Part shown: one piece after another, positions 27,616-37,201 of the stretch
Position numbering within the stretch: the first letter of the stretch is position 1
Layout of the letters: each line of letters starts with the position of its first letter
Origin: Marinifilum_A sediminis
Lineage (GTDB): Bacteria; Bacteroidota; Bacteroidia; Bacteroidales; Marinifilaceae
DNA length: 64,000 nt
Reading direction: 5' to 3'
Assembly: GCA_947496465.1 (NCBI GenBank)
Contig: CANMCX010000008.1
Location: forward strand, 94,726 to 158,725
Translations under genes and position numbers: made by a program
Notes under the pieces: model-generated
Databases searched by the model: none
The model's input: the letters and a program-made list of their open reading frames with translations, nothing else
Told to the model about the DNA's origin: nothing

Positions 27616-29577
27616 TTATGCGTCAATATTAGCATAAGTTGCATTTTTCTCAATAAACTCTCTACGTGGAGGAACTTCATCTCCCATTAACATTGAAAAT
27701 ACATGATCTGCTTCGGCAGCATTCTCAATTGTTACCTGACGTAGTGTTCTAACCTCAGGATTCATTGTAGTTTCCCACAATTGCTCAGCACTCATCTCAC
27801 CAAGACCTTTGTAACGCTGAATGTGCATTGATGATTCTTTACCACCACCCCACTCGTCAATTAAACGTAAGCGTTGATCTTCATTCCAACAATATTCAGA
27901 GTTCTTACCTTTTTTCACCAAATACAATGGTGGTGTAGCAATATACAAATAACCATTTTCAATCAATGATTTCATATATCGGAAAAAGAAAGTCATAATC
28001 AAAGTTGCAATGTGGCTACCGTCGACGTCAGCATCACACATGATTACAATCTTGTGATAACGAAGCTTTGCAACATTAGCCGCTTTACTATCCTCTTCTG
28101 TTCCAATAGTAACACCTAAGGCAGTAAAAATATTCTTGATTTCCTCACTCTCGAATACCTTGTGCTGCATTGCTTTCTCCACATTCAAGATCTTACCTTT
28201 CAATGGCAAAATAGCTTGAAACTTACGATCTCTACCCTGTTTAGCAGTTCCACCCGCCGAATCTCCCTCGACAAGAAACACTTCACAGTTTGCAGGATCT
28301 TTATCCGAACAGTCAGACAATTTACCAGGAAGTCCCGAACCACCCAATACAGTCTTTCTTTGAACCAATTCTCTTGCTTTACGAGCTGCATGACGAGCTG
28401 TAGCTGCCATAATTACCTTTTGAACAATGGTCTTTGCATCTTTTGGATGCTCTTCCAAATAGTTCGATAAAGATGAACTTACAGCCTGATCAACAGCAAT
28501 TGAAACCTCAGAATTACCTAATTTAGTTTTTGTCTGTCCTTCGAATTGAGGTTCTGCAACTTTAACAGATACAACAGCTGTTAATCCTTCACGAAAGTCA
28601 TCACCACTAATATCAAATTTTAATTTTGATAACATTCCAGATTTCTCAGCAAATCCTTTCAAAGTACGAGTTAATCCACGACGGAATCCAGTTAAATGAG
28701 TACCACCTTCAATGGTATTAATATTATTCACGTATGAATGAATATTTTCCGAAAACGAAGTATTGTACTGAAGTGCAATCTCAACAGGAACCTCACCTTT
28801 TTCAGTAGAAACATGAATTGTTTCTTCAATTAACCTCTCACGAGTATGATCAAGATATTCAACAAATTCTTTCAATCCTTCTTCAGAATAAAAAGAATCT
28901 GATTTGTAAACACCTTCCTCCGATTGCTCTCTTTTATCGGTAATAGATAAACGTATATTTTTATTAAGGAAAGCTAATTCTCTTAGACGAGCAGCCAAAA
29001 TATCGTATTTATACTCTAATGTTAAGAAGATAGAATCATCTGGTTTAAAAGAGATAATTGTACCCGTAACATCGGTAGTGCCAATCACTTTAATATCCTC
29101 TAAAGGTTTACCTTTTGAATATTCTTGCAAATGAACCTTACCATCACGGTGAATTTCTGCAGATAATAAAGTTGACAAGGCATTTACACATGAAACACCA
29201 ACACCGTGCAAACCACCAGACACTTTATAAGAGTCTTTATCAAACTTACCTCCAGCATGCAATACAGTCATTACAACCTCAAGAGCAGATTTGTTTTCCT
29301 TTTGGTGTAATTCGGTTGGTATACCACGACCATCATCCTTTACGGTAATCGAGTTATCCTCGTTAATAAAAACCTCAATATTTTTACAATATCCTGCTAA
29401 AGCTTCGTCAATGGAGTTATCAACCACCTCGTATACCAAGTGGTGTAATCCTTTTACATTAACATCTCCAATGTACATGGAAGGGCGTTTACGAACCGCT
29501 TCCAAACCTTCCAACACCTGAATACTATCAGCGGAATATTCAGCATTCCCATTTGGTTTATTCTCTAAATCACTCAT
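27616..29577 (-). CDS. gyrB: DNA gyrase subunit B
   Basis: A 653-residue type IIA topoisomerase subunit that binds ATP for negative supercoiling. GHKL ATPase motifs: EVVDNSIDEALAGY (near 50), VKDDGRGIPTELH (near 80) and GGLHGVGVSCVNALS (near 120). The transducer domain follows. The TOPRIM domain has EGDSAGGTAKQGRDR (near 440) and the metal-binding DADVDGSHI (near 515). The C-terminal QRYKGLGEM is present. The length fits the short GyrB/ParE form without the large E. coli insertion. QRYKGLGEMSAEQLWETTM and the overall pattern favour GyrB over ParE. A leader of a few hundred bases may precede it. Confidence 0.95.
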   Translation of the reverse strand: MSDLENKPNGNAEYSADSIQVLEGLEAVRKRPSMYIGDVNVKGLHHLVYEVVDNSIDEALAGYCKNIEVFINEDNSITVKDDGRGIPTELHQKENKSALEVVMTVLHAGGKFDKDSYKVSGGLHGVGVSCVNALSTLLSAEIHRDGKVHLQEYSKGKPLEDIKVIGTTDVTGTIISFKPDDSIFLTLEYKYDILAARLRELAFLNKNIRLSITDKREQSEEGVYKSDSFYSEEGLKEFVEYLDHTRERLIEETIHVSTEKGEVPVEIALQYNTSFSENIHSYVNNINTIEGGTHLTGFRRGLTRTLKGFAEKSGMLSKLKFDISGDDFREGLTAVVSVKVAEPQFEGQTKTKLGNSEVSIAVDQAVSSSLSNYLEEHPKDAKTIVQKVIMAATARHAARKARELVQRKTVLGGSGLPGKLSDCSDKDPANCEVFLVEGDSAGGTAKQGRDRKFQAILPLKGKILNVEKAMQHKVFESEEIKNIFTALGVTIGTEEDSKAANVAKLRYHKIVIMCDADVDGSHIATLIMTFFFRYMKSLIENGYLYIATPPLYLVKKGKNSEYCWNEDQRLRLIDEWGGGKESSMHIQRYKGLGEMSAEQLWETTMNPEVRTLRQVTIENAAEADHVFSMLMGDEVPPRREFIEKNATYANIDA

Positions 29578-29974
29578 CTAACAGATCTTTAGTTTTTCGA
29601 AATAGAATTTAGTAAACAATCAATTTTATCCATTGTTTGTTCAACAAAAACTCTAATATTTTTTTGTGCAAAATTCAGAATATCTTTTAGTCGTTTATCA
29701 AGTTTGATAAAAGTGCCTTATAATGCAATTAGCAACACGATTAAATCGTTTAATAATCAACACCTTATACACCCTTCTTTTCTAAAAGATAAAAGTCTAA
29801 CAAAGATAATAAAAATGATGAATCCTAAGGTAGTAAATTCAGGAAAAATAGAGCTTTTAAACAGTTTTTGACGAAGCGATTTTCCAAGTGTAAATTTACA
29901 AAAACTTTAAAAGCTTTATGTTTAACCCTTTATTGAAAAATGATATAGATTAGAATAATAAAACTATTAAAAAT
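29578..29974. other. Non-coding region upstream of gyrB
   Basis: About 400 A+T-rich bases between gyrB and the next minus-strand gene. Apart from the -7 box at 29801-29808 I see no strong hairpin, repeat or conserved RNA. Confidence 0.5.
29801..29808 (-). promoter_or_regulatory. -7 box (TATCTTTG), possible gyrB promoter
   Basis: A perfect TAnnTTTG on the minus strand. It would give a leader of about 218 bases to gyrB. No clear -33 box is visible, and a nearer, weaker box may exist. Confidence 0.4.
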
Positions 29975-30448
29975 TTAGAAGGAAATAGATTGACTTCTTC
30001 TAGGTCGTTTCATTTTAAATCTGATAATAAAATTATTGATTTTATCGCCAGATTCACTTGTTCCATATTCGTGTAGTTCGAATAATGTAGTTACATTCTT
30101 AAAACCTTTTGGCATAGCTTTCCACATTCTATAAAAAACTACCTGTACGTTCTCCAAGTCAGCATCATCAAGCTTCAGTTTTAATATTTCTTTTCCCTTT
30201 GGCATTGCAAAAACACTAACCCCATGCTTTTTCCAGCTTATGGCTTCTTCTGCTACAAAAGCCATATTTAAGGTATCACGAGTTATATCAAACAAATAAG
30301 TAATCCCCTCACTATTTTCTCCAAATTCCATTAAAATGTCCAAAGGCTTTCTATCATTATTAACAGAAAGTTTCCATCTGTCCGAGGTTTGGGCAGATAG
30401 TAGATTTGGAAGTAATAAGGATGCTATAACCAATATTACCTTAACCAT
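29975..30448 (-). CDS. Exported protein of unknown function
   Basis: About 157 residues from the ATG at 30448, which gives a good signal peptide (MVKVILVIASLLLPNLLSAQ). An upstream ATG at 30475 is also possible. The mature part is beta-rich, with segments ITYLFDITRDTLNMAF, VSVFAMPKGKEILKLKLDD and ENVQVVFYRMWKAMPKG, and a basic C-terminus (KMKRPRRSQ). I do not recognise the family. It stands alone between gyrB and the TPR/barrel operon and shares their strand. Confidence 0.6.
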   Translation of the reverse strand: MVKVILVIASLLLPNLLSAQTSDRWKLSVNNDRKPLDILMEFGENSEGITYLFDITRDTLNMAFVAEEAISWKKHGVSVFAMPKGKEILKLKLDDADLENVQVVFYRMWKAMPKGFKNVTTLFELHEYGTSESGDKINNFIIRFKMKRPRRSQSISF

Positions 30449-30553
30449 ATGATAAATCTTATTTCGTTGAATCATTTTAATAACGAGTAGCTTATTAAAT
30501 TAAAGCTAATAAAAACAATTAAAACAACAATACATTATCTTAAATAAAAAGCA

Positions 30554-30583
30554 AAGGGATACCTAAATACAATGGCATCCCTT
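30554..30583 (-). terminator. Terminator of the TPR/barrel operon
   Basis: AAGGGAT-a-CC pairs with GG-c-ATCCCTT around a 10-base loop. The minus strand continues with TTTGCTTTTTATTT. Confidence 0.65.
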
Positions 30584-30607
30584 CTATATATTGATTCAAA
30601 TAAGTAC

Positions 30608-32350
30608 CTAAAAACTCACTTTAGCACCTAACAAAAAATTAAGCCTTTGCGAAGGATATCCTTCCCATTGGTAATATTTGTCAGCAAATAGATTATTTAC
30701 TCTACCAAAGACAGTAAAATGCTCACTAAATCGATAATTTGCTCCAATATTTAAGTCGTAAACTGCATCTAGTGTCTTTTTCTCATTATCAGCCCAGGTT
30801 TTTCTTTCACCAATCATATTAACTCCAGCCTGAAATGTTAATTCATTAGTAAATTTATAACTGGCATTTGCATTTACTTCAAAGTTTGGTTTGTGCCAGG
30901 CTTCGTCTAATATATCCATTGCATAAGAATTGTAAACTACTTTAGAACTTAGACTTAATTTCTCATTCCATGCCAAATTTAACTCAGCAGATAATTTCAA
31001 TAAGCTGATATCATCATACACTACACCAAATTTATTTGAATATGCAGTAACTGGAGTCGCTTCAAATGTAGAAAAGGAAATATTTTGTGCATTTACGAAA
31101 AAATACTGATTGTCTATGGCAGAATATTCAGCCGAAAGATTAAACGATGAAGTAGAAGATAAACTGCCTCTAATACCTCCAAACAGCCTGTATTTCTGAT
31201 TTGATGGCATGACATCCAGACCTGAAAAAACGAATGGATTCTCTGAAGTAATATCCTTTGAACGATTCATATTCAAATCTCCGTCAAGTCCAAAAAACAA
31301 GCTTAAGATATTATCAATTGCTTCAAAATCAACTTTTACATCAGGATAAATTTTCGTTTCAGAATCATCACCCATTACAATTACCGGCTTAACGCCCAGC
31401 TGCAAGTTTAGTTTACCTGTTTGCAATAAATAACTTGGCTGCAAACTCCAAACCATAGTTTTTCTATCATTATCAAGATTGTTTTCTTTCCAATTGTACA
31501 ATCCATCTATTGAAAAATAATCAAACTTTGAGCATAAAGACCAGAAACCATCTCCTCTGCGGATTTTCGCATTTGCAAGAACGGCAATATCCGTTTCTTT
31601 TAAATCAATATCATCTGAAAAGTATTCGTATTTCAGACCCAAACCAAAATTCAGTTTCTCCTCATCGTCAAACATGGTCTGAAAATCAGCTGACAAGCCA
31701 AAATTATTCAATTTTTGTTCATTATATGGGAATCTAAATCCAGGATTACTCATACTATAATCGTTCTGAGGAGCACCAAAATAATTATATGCATTTCGCT
31801 CGTAAAACAAACGACCATTCACTTTTGCCTCATCCAGATAAACCGTTCCATATACTTCAGCCAATTGCTCTGTCCAATCCGGTTTCACTTTATCATCGTT
31901 CTCGAGTGTCAACTTCCCATTTGTTGAATAATGTCTCAAATGCACGCCAAAATCTGTCGTTTTTGATCGTTGGTTATTGAATCGATAATCGCCAAAGAGA
32001 GTAGAATAATTTCCTCCTGCAAGTGTTAAATCGTGAGAGTTTAATTTCTTCAAAGGTTCTCCAACAATTTTTGCAGCTGGAATCTCAACTGGAGAAAATC
32101 CCACTGTTAATGGTTTTGTTTGCACAAAGTAATTGAATGTAGGCGTAAAGCTTGCCGTATCTTTTACTACAGGCAGTTCACCAATTCTTTTTGCTTTATT
32201 TATTTTAGGTTGATAAGTTGTTCTAACTTTCACCTCTTTATCCAAATCGCGTTGTTCCTGGGCTTGAGCTATTGAGAATGCAAACCCGATAATTACAATT
32301 GCTAGTACTGTTTTTTTCAACATTGCTTCTATATTCATGGTTTTACTCAA
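30608..32350 (-). CDS. TonB-receptor-like outer-membrane beta-barrel protein, no plug domain
   Basis: About 580 residues. A signal peptide (MLKKTVLAIVIIGFAFSIAQ around residues 10-29) precedes a proline-rich N-terminal region (VRTTYQPKINKAKRIGELP). A long series of alternating amphipathic strands follows, ending in a strand with terminal phenylalanine (LLGAKVSF), the classic outer-membrane assembly signal. The segment FTVFGRVNNLFADKYYQWEG resembles the last strands of TonB-dependent receptors, but no plug or TonB box is present. Its start overlaps the end of the TPR gene by 8 bases (or begins at 32338 if the second ATG is used), so the two are translationally coupled and probably work as an outer-membrane complex. 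Confidence 0.8.
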   Translation of the reverse strand: MSKTMNIEAMLKKTVLAIVIIGFAFSIAQAQEQRDLDKEVKVRTTYQPKINKAKRIGELPVVKDTASFTPTFNYFVQTKPLTVGFSPVEIPAAKIVGEPLKKLNSHDLTLAGGNYSTLFGDYRFNNQRSKTTDFGVHLRHYSTNGKLTLENDDKVKPDWTEQLAEVYGTVYLDEAKVNGRLFYERNAYNYFGAPQNDYSMSNPGFRFPYNEQKLNNFGLSADFQTMFDDEEKLNFGLGLKYEYFSDDIDLKETDIAVLANAKIRRGDGFWSLCSKFDYFSIDGLYNWKENNLDNDRKTMVWSLQPSYLLQTGKLNLQLGVKPVIVMGDDSETKIYPDVKVDFEAIDNILSLFFGLDGDLNMNRSKDITSENPFVFSGLDVMPSNQKYRLFGGIRGSLSSTSSFNLSAEYSAIDNQYFFVNAQNISFSTFEATPVTAYSNKFGVVYDDISLLKLSAELNLAWNEKLSLSSKVVYNSYAMDILDEAWHKPNFEVNANASYKFTNELTFQAGVNMIGERKTWADNEKKTLDAVYDLNIGANYRFSEHFTVFGRVNNLFADKYYQWEGYPSQRLNFLLGAKVSF

Positions 32351-35300
32351 TTTCTTTTTCTTCTTTCAACATATCCTGCAACATCATTCTCTCTTCGTCT
32401 AATCCAAGAGTGTCGCTTTTTGTTGTTTTATTTTCGAATAATTTCTGATTTTCCAAACTATCGGTTCCTTCAAACTGCACTTGAACTTCTTTAGTAAGAA
32501 TTTGTTCTTCACTCTTCTTTTCTGCTGCTAAAAGAACATTTAGTTTTTGCTGAGCTCTTTCCAAAATTCCATCATCCTTTACTCCATAATTGTCAATTAT
32601 ACTTTGCAAAGTATATTTCGCCTGAAACTCATCATTCTTTTTCAGGAACACATCCGAAAGAAGTAGAAAACTCTCTGCCAACCAATAATGGTGAGGTGAA
32701 TTCATTTCAATAAATCCATTAATTTCCTTTTCAGCATCATCAAATTTTGATTGAGAAAAATAGATTTCGGCAAGTCGATATTTAGCTTCCGCACCTTCTA
32801 CACTTTTAGTTTCTGTTGCCAAACTCTGAAAATCAGTTAAAGCATTTTGATTCTGATTCAATGCCAAGAAGGATTTTGCTCTTTTGTACTTCGCTTCACG
32901 AATCATTTCCTCCTCTATCTTTTGCATTTCCAATACATCTTTAGCTGCTTCAACAAGATTAGAATATTCTTTCAATTCATAAACCGATCTCATTAAACCT
33001 ACTTTAGCCACATCTATATTTTCAGGAATCTCAGCTGATTTAGCCAATCGAGCATATTGATCTTTTGCCTTATTAAATTTCTTCTCTCTAAAGTTCAATT
33101 GAGATGCTGCCAACAAGGCTTTCTCGGTAAATAAATTACCTGGTTTATTTAAAACCTCTTCAAATCCGAGTAATGCAATATCATATTTCCTTTGATTTAA
33201 AGCTGCATCAGCTCTGTAGTATTGTGCATTTAAACGGAACATTCCGTTAGGAAAACTTGCCAGATATTCATCAAATGCCTTTGTTCCACGCTCTGTTTCA
33301 CCCGACATATATAATCTTTCTGCAGAAATATAACTCAATGAATCTTTCTCGCTTGTCCGAATAGTTCCACCGTCAGAGAAAGATTCAGCAAATGCAAAAT
33401 AGTCATTCACTCTATTCAGATCCACGTATACATTTTTCAATCCTATAAAAGCACTTTTCTTTTCCTGGCTTTGTGGATATTTCATTACAACCGCTTTATA
33501 ATTTCGAATTGCCTCATCGTAATTCTTTTGATTGTAATTTAGCTGTCCCAATTGTAACATCGATTTTGCTGCATAAGAACTTTCAGGATAATTTTCAGCC
33601 AAATCTTGATACAATTTAATCGCAGAGCTCTGATCATCTAACTTCACTCTTGCCTTTGCCAATTCATAAAGTGCATCATCAGAATAATCCGATTGAGGAT
33701 AAGTATTCTTCAAATCAACCAACAAATCTGCCTTTTGAGCAGATTGCCCTAACAATCCCAGACAAAAGGCTTGCTGATAAAGTGCATAATCAGCATCCCA
33801 TCCACCTGCTACCGCAGATTTTCCATAAAACTCTGCAGCCTGAGTATAATTTCTATTCAGAAAGAAACAATCGCCAATACGATTGTTCGCATCCAATACA
33901 AATTGATCCTTTTTATCTGCCTGATTCACGAACTTTCTGAACCAATCCGAAGCCTCTGTATAATTGTTCTGATCAAATTCGGCGTAAGCAATATTGTAAT
34001 AAGCTCGTCCAAAATATTCCGATGTTCCTGCTCCTGGGGAAGTTAAAAAAGTTTTGAACTGTGTTATGGCTTTACTTAAATTTCCTAAACGATAGTTGGC
34101 TTCTGCAGTCCAGTACAATCTGTTTGCTGATATACTTGAATTGTACATTCTATATTTCCACGATAAACCAAAAGATTGAATGGCTTCTTCATATCTTAAC
34201 TGCTTCATCAGTTCTAATCCTCTTAAATAAGAAACTCTCTGATAAGCTCTTTCAATTTCAGGAGTTTTATTTTTGATCTTATTCATTGAAGCCAATGCAT
34301 CACCATAATTCTTGGTAGTCATGTATACTTTTACCAAATAATCATAAGCCTCATCGTTTCTGTCCGAATCAGGATATTTCTGCAAATATTCATCAAATGC
34401 TTTTATGGTCTCGTTAAACGGAGAATACGACAATTCATAGGTCAACTTAGCGTAATTAAACAAAGCATCTTGTTGCATATTCTTATCAAAATCCATTCTG
34501 GCTGTAGCTGCAAAGGCCGCTTTAGCACCATTTTTATCTTGAGTTTTCAAATAGCAATCTGCCAGACAAAATGTAGCTACCTGCAACATTTCATCATCTT
34601 CTCCTCCAACCTTCTCGAATTGATTCACTGCTTCGGCATATTGCTTTTGCTTATACAAACAATATCCATAAGCGAATCTATCCTCACGAATCAAACTTTT
34701 CTTTCCCTTCTCCAAAAATGGAATTGCCTTGGCATATTCTTTCAACTGATAATGCGACAAACCAATCATTTTGGCAATCTCATCACTTCTCTTTACACTT
34801 GCATCATCCAAATACTTTGGGGCATAATTTAAAAGTTCCTGATATTGTTCTTGCAAATAATAAATCTGGCAAATGTAGTAAGGTACAATTGGTGCGAATG
34901 TTTCATTCTTTTCCAATTTGCTAAATCCATTAAATGCCGTTTGATAATTCTTATTTAAATACGCGATGTGCGAATAGTAGTAATTAGCTGGAGCATTATA
35001 ATCTCCTGAAACATCTATAATTTCATATAAATTTTTTCTAGCCTCTTCGTAATCCTTTTGCATAAAGTACGAGTAGGCTACTTTAAATCTGTATTCCGTT
35101 AGATCTTCCGATTTTAACAGATAAGCATCAACTTCCTTAAACCACAGAAGTGCTGCTTTGTATTTTTTATTTCTGTACTGCTGTCGTCCCAATTGAAAAT
35201 AAGCAGATTGAATTTTATTGCTTTCCGGATAGTTTCGGATGAAGGATTTCATTTCCTCTTCAGCTTCTGGTCTGAATAGTTCAATAGAACACCAAGCCAT

Positions 35301-35531
35301 ATAGAATTCAGCCTGCGATTTTCTATCTGAATAAACCGATTCTCCTCGATTAATAAATTCTTGTAATTCGTGTCGAGCACCTCCAAAGTTATGATTTTGG
35401 AATTTTTCCATTGCCGATTCCCAAATTTGCGAATCAGAATAATGGTTCAATGATTTTTGTGCCTGTGAGGAATACCCGGTACAGAATAAAAGTACGGACA
35501 TAAAAATCCACAATAAACATCTGCTTCTCAT
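32343..35531 (-). CDS. Large exported tetratricopeptide-repeat protein
   Basis: 1062 residues. It has a signal peptide (about 1-25, ends SSQAQ) and then TPR-type helix pairs over most of its length. Examples are SAYFQLGRQQYRNKKYKAAL, YLVKVYMTTKNYGDALASM, SMLQLGQLNYNQKNYDEAIR and YRLAEIYFSQSKFDDAEKEI. The last 60 residues are acidic and glutamate-rich. BamD- or YbgF-like spacing suggests a periplasmic or outer-membrane scaffold. In Bacteroidota such long TPR proteins are often followed by a plugless barrel, exactly as here, with an 8-base overlap. The job is unknown. Confidence 0.82.
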   Translation of the reverse strand: MRSRCLLWIFMSVLLFCTGYSSQAQKSLNHYSDSQIWESAMEKFQNHNFGGARHELQEFINRGESVYSDRKSQAEFYMAWCSIELFRPEAEEEMKSFIRNYPESNKIQSAYFQLGRQQYRNKKYKAALLWFKEVDAYLLKSEDLTEYRFKVAYSYFMQKDYEEARKNLYEIIDVSGDYNAPANYYYSHIAYLNKNYQTAFNGFSKLEKNETFAPIVPYYICQIYYLQEQYQELLNYAPKYLDDASVKRSDEIAKMIGLSHYQLKEYAKAIPFLEKGKKSLIREDRFAYGYCLYKQKQYAEAVNQFEKVGGEDDEMLQVATFCLADCYLKTQDKNGAKAAFAATARMDFDKNMQQDALFNYAKLTYELSYSPFNETIKAFDEYLQKYPDSDRNDEAYDYLVKVYMTTKNYGDALASMNKIKNKTPEIERAYQRVSYLRGLELMKQLRYEEAIQSFGLSWKYRMYNSSISANRLYWTAEANYRLGNLSKAITQFKTFLTSPGAGTSEYFGRAYYNIAYAEFDQNNYTEASDWFRKFVNQADKKDQFVLDANNRIGDCFFLNRNYTQAAEFYGKSAVAGGWDADYALYQQAFCLGLLGQSAQKADLLVDLKNTYPQSDYSDDALYELAKARVKLDDQSSAIKLYQDLAENYPESSYAAKSMLQLGQLNYNQKNYDEAIRNYKAVVMKYPQSQEKKSAFIGLKNVYVDLNRVNDYFAFAESFSDGGTIRTSEKDSLSYISAERLYMSGETERGTKAFDEYLASFPNGMFRLNAQYYRADAALNQRKYDIALLGFEEVLNKPGNLFTEKALLAASQLNFREKKFNKAKDQYARLAKSAEIPENIDVAKVGLMRSVYELKEYSNLVEAAKDVLEMQKIEEEMIREAKYKRAKSFLALNQNQNALTDFQSLATETKSVEGAEAKYRLAEIYFSQSKFDDAEKEINGFIEMNSPHHYWLAESFLLLSDVFLKKNDEFQAKYTLQSIIDNYGVKDDGILERAQQKLNVLLAAEKKSEEQILTKEVQVQFEGTDSLENQKLFENKTTKSDTLGLDEERMMLQDMLKEEKEIE

Positions 35532-35734
35532 ACTGTTGTGTGTAGGTAAAATTATGTGTGTTAATTTTCTTGAAACCCTCTATTTTCATAGCAGGTTTGA
35601 ATTTTTAAACCAGCCTTAAAGGTAAAAATAATATATCATCTTCACCGTAAATTCAAACGAAGGATATCAATAAAAATTGCACTTTATTTGAATAATAATT
35701 ATTGGATAAGAAAGCCTAGGGTGAAATTATTTTT

Positions 35735-35742
35735 TAGATTTG
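35735..35742 (+). promoter_or_regulatory. -7 box (TAGATTTG) for ftsE
   Basis: A perfect TAnnTTTG. The start point would be about 35749, giving a leader of about 34 bases to the ATG at 35783. It leaves too little room for the TTG at 35759 to be the start. Confidence 0.55.
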
Positions 35743-35782
35743 TATTTCGAGGCACTAGTTGCAACACTTTAATTTATTACAC

Positions 35783-36511
35783 ATGTCAGAATCTGCTATC
35801 ATAGAATTAAAAAATGCTACTATCCGTCAAGCGGATAACATCATTCTTACCGATGTTAACTTACAAATTGAAAAGAATGAGTTTGTATATTTAATTGGAA
35901 AAGTTGGTAGCGGTAAATCTAGTCTTTTGAAAACTTTATATGCAGATTTACCCTTAAAAGATGGTGGTGGATCGGTTGCAGGATTCTATCTTCCTATTAT
36001 CAAACGTAAGCAAGTTCCTTTTTTAAGACGAAAAATTGGTATTGTTTTTCAGGATTTTCAACTTTTGACAGATCGTAGTGTTAAAGACAATTTGCAATTT
36101 GTATTGAAAGCTACCGGATGGAAGAATAAAAAAGAGATTGAAAACAGAATTGAAGAAGTATTGGAAAAAGTTCACATGGGAAACAAAGGCTACAAAATGC
36201 CTCATGAACTTTCGGGTGGTGAACAGCAACGTATTGTAATTGCTCGTGCACTCTTGAATTCTCCTGATATTATTTTAGCCGATGAACCTACTGGAAATCT
36301 CGACCCTGAAACTTCTGATGAACTGGCTCAGTTGTTAATGGATATCAGTAAAAATGGACGAACTGTTGTTATGGCAACGCACCAACACGATTTATTGAAA
36401 AGATTCCCTGCAAGAACAGTTGAATGCATCGATGGTAAATTAGTCGATTTATCAACAAATGAAACTGAAGAAGTAGAATCACAAGAAAGTGAAATCAATC
36501 CACAAGAATAA
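35783..36511 (+). CDS. ftsE: Cell-division ABC transporter ATP-binding protein FtsE
   Basis: 242 residues from the ATG at 35783; the frame also has a TTG at 35759, rejected because the promoter is too close. A complete ABC ATPase: Walker A IGKVGSGKSSLL (near 36), Q-loop VFQDFQLL, signature LSGGEQQR (near 145), Walker B ILADEPTGNLDP, and H-loop MATHQHDLL. FtsE normally pairs with the membrane protein FtsX to activate peptidoglycan hydrolases at the septum. Here no ftsX follows: a rhomboid protease does, in the same frame after the single stop TAA. The C-terminal tail is glutamate-rich. A LolD/MacB-type ATPase is the alternative. Confidence 0.82.
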   Translation: MSESAIIELKNATIRQADNIILTDVNLQIEKNEFVYLIGKVGSGKSSLLKTLYADLPLKDGGGSVAGFYLPIIKRKQVPFLRRKIGIVFQDFQLLTDRSVKDNLQFVLKATGWKNKKEIENRIEEVLEKVHMGNKGYKMPHELSGGEQQRIVIARALLNSPDIILADEPTGNLDPETSDELAQLLMDISKNGRTVVMATHQHDLLKRFPARTVECIDGKLVDLSTNETEEVESQESEINPQE

Positions 36512-37192
36512 TTGAGATTAAATCAACCATACAATAAAGATCTGGAGAAATTAAAACTGAAACACAGTTTAATCTTTCCAGTCTCATTTTTAGTATTGAT
36601 TTGGGCAATTAAAATTTTTGAGTGGGGATTAGGACTAAATTTCACTCAACTGGGAGTTTTCCCTCTTCATACAAAAGGCTTAATTGGAATACTAACAAGT
36701 CCGCTAATTCATAGAGATTTTGCTCACTTAATAGCTAACTCAGTACCATTTCTGGTCTTAAGCTGGGGAATCTTCTACTTTTATCGTCCACTGTCATACC
36801 GTATTTTTCTACTATGCTATTTCACTACAAACCTATTGGTTTGGATTGGTGCACGTGAAGCCTATCATATAGGTGCCAGTGGTTTGGTTTATTCTTTTGC
36901 TTCCTTCTTGTTTTTAAGTGGAATTATTCGCAATTATTATCGACTGATTGCCATATCATTCATTGTTGTATTCCTTTATGGTGGTTTGTTCTGGGGAGTT
37001 TTCCCAATACTGAAAGATGTTTCGTGGGAAGGGCACTTATTTGGAGCAATATCAGGTTTAACTTATGCTTTGGCTTACCGCAACAAAGGACCACAAAAAC
37101 CAATAGTTATTCTGCCTGAAGATGATGACAGTATTCCTGAAGAAATCTGGAATTCAGATCATCTGGAAAATAAAGAAGAATTTAGAAAATGA
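36512..37192 (+). CDS. Rhomboid-family intramembrane serine protease
   Basis: About 226 residues and six transmembrane helices. The catalytic serine is in HIGASGLVYS (Ser about 123), the histidine in SWEGHLFGAISG (His about 175), and the oxyanion residues in HRDFAHLIANS (His 72, Asn 76). All active-site positions are therefore present. The C-terminal 35 residues are acidic and hydrophilic (EDDDSIPEEIW). No ATG lies near the N-terminus. The only start is a TTG at 36512, which directly follows the ftsE TAA in the same frame. It may start by termination-reinitiation or be made by readthrough of ftsE. Its substrate is unknown. Confidence 0.83.
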   Translation: MRLNQPYNKDLEKLKLKHSLIFPVSFLVLIWAIKIFEWGLGLNFTQLGVFPLHTKGLIGILTSPLIHRDFAHLIANSVPFLVLSWGIFYFYRPLSYRIFLLCYFTTNLLVWIGAREAYHIGASGLVYSFASFLFLSGIIRNYYRLIAISFIVVFLYGGLFWGVFPILKDVSWEGHLFGAISGLTYALAYRNKGPQKPIVILPEDDDSIPEEIWNSDHLENKEEFRK

Positions 37193-37201
37193 TATTTACT
37201 T

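Noticed and set aside
35759..35782. TTG start for ftsE giving eight more residues
   Set aside because: The -7 box at 35735-35742 predicts transcription from about 35749, too close, and the ATG at 35783 gives the normal FtsE start.
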